From assembly GCA_915063485.1 (NCBI GenBank), contig CAJZDJ010000002.1:1-50453 (forward strand): a DNA stretch of 50,453 bases. Reading direction: 5' to 3'. The notes under the pieces are model-generated. The model ran no database searches and was not told the origin of the DNA. It saw only the letters and a program-made list of their open reading frames with translations. The position numbers and the translations under genes are program-made. Positions 44,567 through 50,453 of this stretch are shown here, piece after piece. Each line of letters starts with the position of its first letter. The first letter of the stretch is position 1. This DNA comes from an uncultured Actinomyces sp. Its GTDB lineage: Bacteria > Actinomycetota > Actinomycetes > Actinomycetales > Actinomycetaceae.

Positions 44567-46002
44567 TAGTGTGAAACTACGGTGGTGCCCTCCGGGGCCC
44601 AGTCGTAGATCCACTTGGCGTCTTCCACCTTCATGTTTACGCAGCCGTGGGAGCCGTTGTAACCAGCGTCGTAACCAAAGCGGTCACGCCAGTAGGCACC
44701 ATGCAAGGCATAACCACCCTCAAAGTAGGTAACCCAAGGTACATCCGGGGTTTCGTACTTAGAGCCGTCTGAGTTACTGCCTTCCATGGTCTGGTACTCA
44801 TATTTGAGGTGGACCTTGAAGGTGCCTTCAATTGTGGGAGTGTCGGGTGCGCCGGAAACCATACCTACCGGCCCCCACACTATTTTGGTGCCCACATAGG
44901 CGGTAACCGTGTGGTTGGTTAGATCAACATCAACCCATTTCTCGTTACTGGCGGGCTGATAGGCGGTTACGTCTTTACCTTCAGGCTGGTGGCGGTCTTG
45001 CCACACGTAGCCTTCGGCGTAGTCAAAGGAACCCGAGTAGTCTTCACCTGCATTTAGTGCAGTAACCATTTCGCTGGTTACCTGGCCAACGTTGGAGGCC
45101 GTGTAAGCCACGTCCCCTACGGTGGTTACGGCCACCTGGTTGCCTTTAGCATCCACAGTGCGCAGGCTGGGGGCGGCTGCCTTGGTTTCGGTGCCTTTAG
45201 CTACCTTGGTTACCCAAGCTTTGATCTTGTCTTGATCGTAGACCACGCTTACACCTGAGCTGGTGCGTTTGAAGCTGAGCCAGGAAGCTTTGTCGGCGTT
45301 GGTGGCGCTAAAGTTGTCGATGCCGTCAGTCAAAGTGACGGTGGGGGTAAGTAGGTTAGCGGCGCCGGCGGCGGCAGCCGTGGCCTCGGCAGTGGAAATG
45401 TCAGGCTTATGGGTGGTTACCGGGGCGGTGATGGAGACAGTCTTACCTAGCGCAACTTTTTCGTGCACCAGTTTGGCCAGGGCGGCAGAATCTACGCGCT
45501 CGCCGGTTTGGGCGGCGGTGGCGCTTAGGCTTTCACCGTCAGCAGCCAGCACCACCTGGGCGTCTTTAGCCGGGTTTTTGAGCTGAGCATTTAGCTTGGT
45601 GGCTACCTCGTTTACTGCCGAGGTTTTCAGCGAGAATTTGGCCTGCAGCGAGTGCTCATCTAATAGTGCGCCGTAACGCTTAGTCGCGTCACGACTGGGA
45701 GCCATAGCTTGCTTTACCAGCTCTTTAGTGTTGAGGCTTAGACCTAACTGACTGGCGGTATAGGTAGAGGTTTTACCGTCAGTGGTGATAACAAATTTAG
45801 TTTCAGCCGCCGCGCGTTCCAGCTTGGCTGTTAGGGCTTTGGTATTAAGTCCACTAATATCCACGCCTGAGACAGTGGTAGAGGGCACTACTCGCGAGGC
45901 GTAGGAGTTAGCGTAGGCAACTGCTCCAGCGCTAGCACCAACTAGCGAGGTAACTGATAGCAGGGCAACTACCACCCTGCGCTTACACTGTAACTTCAAC
46001 AC
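44563..46002 (-). CDS. L,D-transpeptidase with PG_binding_4 repeats
   Basis: 479 residues. An N-terminal membrane anchor or signal (VVVALLSVTSLVGASAGAVAYA) is followed by two PG_binding_4-like domains (PSTTVSGVDISGLNTKAL, FVITTDGKTSTYTASQLGLS; SITAPVTTHKPDISTAEA). The YkuD domain covers about 350-479: DVDLTNHTVTAYVGTKIVWG, HLKYEYQTMEG, VPWVTYFEGGYALHGAYW and GSHGCVNM with H452 and nucleophile C454. It joins peptide stems by 3-3 links or anchors proteins to the wall, outside the membrane, and is insensitive to most penicillins. GTG 46002 or TTG 45999 may start it; both have GGGG nearby. Convergent with the WXG100 gene. Confidence 0.93.
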   Translation of the reverse strand: MLKLQCKRRVVVALLSVTSLVGASAGAVAYANSYASRVVPSTTVSGVDISGLNTKALTAKLERAAAETKFVITTDGKTSTYTASQLGLSLNTKELVKQAMAPSRDATKRYGALLDEHSLQAKFSLKTSAVNEVATKLNAQLKNPAKDAQVVLAADGESLSATAAQTGERVDSAALAKLVHEKVALGKTVSITAPVTTHKPDISTAEATAAAAGAANLLTPTVTLTDGIDNFSATNADKASWLSFKRTSSGVSVVYDQDKIKAWVTKVAKGTETKAAAPSLRTVDAKGNQVAVTTVGDVAYTASNVGQVTSEMVTALNAGEDYSGSFDYAEGYVWQDRHQPEGKDVTAYQPASNEKWVDVDLTNHTVTAYVGTKIVWGPVGMVSGAPDTPTIEGTFKVHLKYEYQTMEGSNSDGSKYETPDVPWVTYFEGGYALHGAYWRDRFGYDAGYNGSHGCVNMKVEDAKWIYDWAPEGTTVVSHY

Positions 46003-46126
46003 ACCCCTATGCTAGCCAGTGTCAGCCAGCGGTGGGCCGTTCAAACATGACGGTTACCTAACACTTTGTTAGAACTTGGTTTTATAAGCGCAAACCAAGC
46101 CTGTTAAAAACCCTAAACCATAGCTA

Positions 46127-46165
46127 TAAAAAGGCCTGGGCCTTGTGCATTGCACAAGGCCCAGG
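46127..46165 (-). terminator. Terminator of groEL
   Basis: A 14-bp perfect stem (CCTGGGCCTTGTGC with GCACAAGGCCCAGG, loop 3), followed on the minus strand by CCTTTTTATAG. Lies 25 bases after the stop. Confidence 0.93.
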
Positions 46166-46189
46166 TTGCTATAGCTAATGCTTAGCGGC

Positions 46190-47809
<1,620 letters not shown>

Positions 47810-47910
47810 TTATTTCTCCAAAGTTGGATGCCGGGTGGTGCCCGCGACGGACGAGTATGGCCGCACTGTTCATGTCTCAGCGCAACCAGACCCTCACCTT
47901 CCGGCCGGTC

Positions 47911-47937
47911 TTATCACTCTCATGCTCGGAGTGCTAA
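47911..47937. promoter_or_regulatory. CIRCE element 1 (HrcA operator)
   Basis: TTATCACTC, nine bases, GAGTGCTAA. It matches the CIRCE consensus (TTAGCACTC-N9-GAGTGCTAA) at 17 of 18 arm positions. Confidence 0.9.
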
Positions 47938-47945
47938 CTAATATG

Positions 47946-47972
47946 TTGGCACTCTCGCCCTGCGAGTGCAAG
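47946..47972. promoter_or_regulatory. CIRCE element 2 (HrcA operator)
   Basis: TTGGCACTC, nine bases, GAGTGCAAG. It matches the consensus at 15 of 18 arm positions and starts 9 bases after element 1 ends. The groEL promoter should overlap this pair; a TTGCAC on the minus strand is one candidate -35. Confidence 0.88.
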
Positions 47973-48050
47973 ACGCTAGGCCGTTAGCAAACACACCCAC
48001 CCTCCAGCCAGGGCGGAAGCGCTAGCACCTAACTGCCATAAATAGCGCTT

Positions 48051-48659
48051 TTAGCTGCGCAAAACCACCACAATAGGGTTGGAACTAGCCTGCTCAGCAG
48101 ACAGTTCAACATTGGAGATTCCCAGTTCTTTGGCCACTGCCTTAGCCACTGGCTCTTGATCCTCACTGGCGTAGTAAACCGTGGAGTCGGTGGGGGTTGC
48201 TTCAGAGTAAACCCCGGGCGAAACGGTTACAGCGGTAAACCCGGCCCCTTCTAGGGTGGATCCGGCCCGGGCAGCCAGCCCGGCAGTGTTAGTGCCGTTG
48301 TGTACGGTGATGCCCACGGTGTGGTCAATGGACTGGGTGGGGGTAGGGGTGGGTGCCTGGGTAGTTACCACCGTAGCGTTGGATTTAGGGGCAGCTGAGG
48401 CCGACGCCGTCGCCTTGGCTTTAGCCGTTGTTTTGTTGCTGGCCATCTTGGTGGCAATTGAGGTGGCCACACTGGAGTTGGTGCCACCAGCTACTTTAAA
48501 TAGAGCCAGGGCCCCCCAGGCCAGGGCGGGCACAATCACCACAATTAGTAGTAAGGGTAGCCAGTTACGCCAGGCCGGCAGCGGGCGGCGATGCACCCCT
48601 GCGGGTAGGACGCTGTCATTGGGCTCGTCGAATTCGTCGGCTGGGTACTCGTATTCCAC
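48051..48659 (-). CDS. LytR C-terminal-domain membrane protein
   Basis: 202 residues; GTG start. Short acidic cytoplasmic part, one membrane helix (LPLLLIVVIVPALAWGALAL, about 34-53), then a threonine-, serine- and lysine-rich linker (about 60-105). The LytR_C domain follows: TVGITVHNGTNTAGLAARAG, STLEGAGFTAVTVSP, STVYYASEDQEPVAKAVAKE and NPIVVVLRS. Stand-alone LytR_C proteins occur in many actinobacteria, outside the membrane and thought to bind wall polymers; the role is not settled. It diverges from ung over 68 bases. Confidence 0.87.
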   Translation of the reverse strand: MEYEYPADEFDEPNDSVLPAGVHRRPLPAWRNWLPLLLIVVIVPALAWGALALFKVAGGTNSSVATSIATKMASNKTTAKAKATASASAAPKSNATVVTTQAPTPTPTQSIDHTVGITVHNGTNTAGLAARAGSTLEGAGFTAVTVSPGVYSEATPTDSTVYYASEDQEPVAKAVAKELGISNVELSAEQASSNPIVVVLRS

Positions 48660-48727
48660 GCTAACAGGCTACCGGTTTAAAGCCAGTTTTGAGCACAACA
48701 CACATTGGAGCCGGTTAGGCTTATGGC

Positions 48728-49402
48728 ATGAGTGCTAAGCCGTTGAGCCAGCTTGTTGACCCCTCTTGGCTGCCCGCCCTAGAACCGGTGGAGCCTATAA
48801 TTCATGAAATTGGCGAGCGCTTGCGCGCCGAAGTGTCTGCTGGGCGCGGCTATCTACCGGCGGGCGCTAATGTGCTGCGGGCTTTTAGCCAACCTCTGCC
48901 GGCAGTGAAAGTGCTGATTGTGGGCCAAGACCCCTATCCGACGCCGGGACATGCGGTGGGTTTGAGCTTTTCGGTGGCGCCGGGAGTTAAGCCCCCCAAG
49001 TCGCTACAAAACATTTTTAAGGAGCTGCACGCTGATTTGGGGCTACCGATTCCCACTAGCGGGGATTTGACGCCGTGGAGCCAGCGTGGGGTGCTGCTAT
49101 TAAACCGAGTGCTTACGGTTAGCCCTGGCCAGGCGGCTTCACATCAAGGCTGGGGTTGGGAAAAGGTTACCGAGGCGGCCATTAAAGCCTTGGTGGCACG
49201 CGATAGCGCGCTGGTGGCGATTTTGTGGGGCCGTCAGGCTCAGTCGCTGACCCCAATGCTGGGCAACACCCCGATTATTGCTAGCGCCCACCCCTCACCG
49301 CTGAGTGCTTCACGTGGGTTTTTTGGCTCTAAGCCTTTTTCAAGGACTAACGCCTTGCTTAAGCAGCAAGGCGTTAGTGCGATTGATTGGTCTTTGGATT
49401 AA
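48728..49402 (+). CDS. ung: Uracil-DNA glycosylase, family 1
   Basis: 224 residues. The water-activating loop [14 protein letters not shown] is at 66-79 with catalytic D68. The uracil-binding FSV and the DNA-intercalating [13 protein letters not shown] loop with H188 are present; LLLNRVLTV and WGRQAQ also match. It removes uracil from DNA to start base excision repair. Length is normal. No strong ribosome site precedes the ATG (GGTTAGGCTT). The stop abuts the convergent alcohol dehydrogenase stop. Confidence 0.97.
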   Translation: MSAKPLSQLVDPSWLPALEPVEPIIHEIGERLRAEVSAGRGYLPAGANVLRAFSQPLPAVKVLIVGQDPYPTPGHAVGLSFSVAPGVKPPKSLQNIFKELHADLGLPIPTSGDLTPWSQRGVLLLNRVLTVSPGQAASHQGWGWEKVTEAAIKALVARDSALVAILWGRQAQSLTPMLGNTPIIASAHPSPLSASRGFFGSKPFSRTNALLKQQGVSAIDWSLD

Positions 49403-50437
49403 TTAGAAGGTCAACATCACCTTGGTGGCGCGGCGCTGGTCCATGGCGGCGTAGCCCTCGGCGGCCTGCTCAATGGGTAGCACCAGGTCGAACACCTTGC
49501 CGGGATGGATTTTGCGTTCGAAGATCAGCTTGATCAGCTGCGGCAGGTAGCGGCGCACAGGTGCAGGGCCACCAAAAAGGTGTACTTCCTTGCCAAATAG
49601 CTGATCTACGCTGATGGTGCCGCCGTGAGGTACGCCCACAAAGCCCACATAGCCGCCGTAGCGGGTAGAAGCTAGGGCTTGTTGCATGGCTTGCTCAGTG
49701 CCTACAGCTTCGGCAGTGCCGTGGGCCCCATAGCCACCGGTTAACTCCTTAACCTTGGCGGCGCCTTCTTCTCCGCGTTCAGCGACGACGTCGGTAGCCC
49801 CAAATTCGCGGGCCAGTTTGGCGCGCGGTTCGTGGCGAGACATGGCAATTACGCGCTTCGCACCCAGCTGGCTGGCACCAATAACGGCCCCTAGCCCGAC
49901 GGCGCCGTCGCCAACCACCGCAATAGTCTTGCCCGGCCCCGCACCTGCCGCATCAGCCGCAAACCAGCCGGTACCTAACACATCGGAGGCAGCCAGCAGG
50001 TCAGGGATGAGTTCCGGGTCAGGCTTGGACGGGGTAGCCACCAGCGTGCCATCAGCGAAGGGCACCCGCAAGTACTCAGCCTGAGCCCCACGCACATAGG
50101 CTTCACCAGCCTCTATGGCGCACTGGCAGCGTGAGGGGTAACCGGCCTGGCAGATTTCACACTCGCCGCAGGAGGCACAGAAGGAGCCCACCACAAAATC
50201 ACCGGGCTTAACACTGGTGACGGCGGCGCCCACCTCAACTACTTCACCCACATATTCGTGGCCCATAGCCTCATGGTCTACCGGACGGATACCGCGATAG
50301 GGCCACAGATCTGAGCCACAGATGCAGCTGGCAGCTAGTTTGATGACGGCGTCAGTGGGCTTTTGGATAACTGGCAGGGGGCGTTCTTCGACCACTACTG
50401 AACTGCTCCCCTTTAGTTGGACTGAGAAATCAGACAC
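49403..50437 (-). CDS. Zinc-dependent alcohol dehydrogenase (MDR superfamily)
   Basis: 344 residues. The catalytic zinc ligands are C40 (CICGSDLWPY) and H60-E61 (GHEYVG). The structural zinc cysteines are C87, C90, C93 and C104 region (SFCASCGECEICQAGYPSRC). The Rossmann dinucleotide site is VVGDGAVGLGAVI, followed by AKRVIAMSRHEP, whose basic residues after the second strand suggest NADP(H). VLGTGWFAA and the end GYAAMDQRRATKVML fit. The substrate is unknown; the relatives closest in pattern act on small alcohols or quinones. Start is GTG with no clear ribosome site, 16 bases from the window edge, so the start is less sure. Confidence 0.92.
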   Translation of the reverse strand: MSDFSVQLKGSSSVVVEERPLPVIQKPTDAVIKLAASCICGSDLWPYRGIRPVDHEAMGHEYVGEVVEVGAAVTSVKPGDFVVGSFCASCGECEICQAGYPSRCQCAIEAGEAYVRGAQAEYLRVPFADGTLVATPSKPDPELIPDLLAASDVLGTGWFAADAAGAGPGKTIAVVGDGAVGLGAVIGASQLGAKRVIAMSRHEPRAKLAREFGATDVVAERGEEGAAKVKELTGGYGAHGTAEAVGTEQAMQQALASTRYGGYVGFVGVPHGGTISVDQLFGKEVHLFGGPAPVRRYLPQLIKLIFERKIHPGKVFDLVLPIEQAAEGYAAMDQRRATKVMLTF

Positions 50438-50453
50438 CGACTAATGGGGAGTG

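Noticed and set aside
48017..48050. AAGCGCTA/TAGCGCTT inverted repeat as terminator of the LytR-C gene
   Set aside because: 8-bp arms with an 18-base loop and no U-run; too weak.

Overview
The window is a stretch of a mid-to-high-GC actinobacterial chromosome, most likely from the Actinomycetaceae or a close relative. This rests on a lone groEL under twin CIRCE operators, a DtxR-type regulator with the full DtxR ligand set, DUF3027, DUF2530, a WXG100 protein, a LytR-C protein, an actinobacterial-type HSP90 cluster, and many GTG starts. Genus and species cannot be settled from the sequence alone.

Left end (1-7000) is accessory DNA. It starts with a shattered ClbS/DfsB-type gene. Next come the remains of one or two related prophages: two decayed small-terminase genes about 6 kb apart, each losing its normal C-terminus at nearly the same point and running into unrelated sequence; a complete holin-amidase lysis cassette; a HTH/zinc-finger gene that runs out of frame into a HNH endonuclease gene; and a DUF1906 glycoside-hydrolase-like protein with peptidoglycan-binding repeats, whose C-terminal half lies in the same frame just past a TAG stop. 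A four-helix membrane protein and a fragment of a XRE-type repressor complete the region.

7000-20000 is ordinary chromosome. A TetR regulator and the DHA2 efflux pump it probably controls overlap by ATGA, and a 36-bp palindrome lies over their promoter. Then come nadE (possibly leaderless) with a Cof-type HAD phosphatase, a GNAT acetyltransferase, an Omega-type glutathione-transferase-like reductase whose 3' end has been copied in tandem, and a five-domain oligopeptide/nickel-type ABC importer operon (C, B, A, then a fused double ATPase).

20000-26000 carries the most intriguing unit: two YbjN-fold proteins, a divergent but catalytically intact HSP90 ATPase and a 1014-residue TPR-like protein, in one tightly spaced operon. 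It looks like a bacterial HSP90 with its own dedicated partners. After it come an OmpA-type lipoprotein with GSGTY repeats, tRNA-Arg(CCU), a tandem universal stress protein, and an NlpC/P60 cell-wall hydrolase behind a structured RNA leader.

30400-44100 holds a DtxR regulator, an MFS exporter, an AzgA-type purine permease, DUF2530 and DUF3027 genes, a class I glutamine amidotransferase, a PspA gene with a membrane-anchored coiled-coil partner, a NYN nuclease, an OmpR/HK two-component pair and a HD-fold protein that has lost its HD aspartate.

44200-50453 holds a lone WXG100 gene behind a large 5' hairpin, an L,D-transpeptidase, groEL, a LytR-C protein, ung and a zinc alcohol dehydrogenase. 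Most operons end in clear rho-independent terminators. No rRNA, complete insertion sequence, integrase or CRISPR array was seen.
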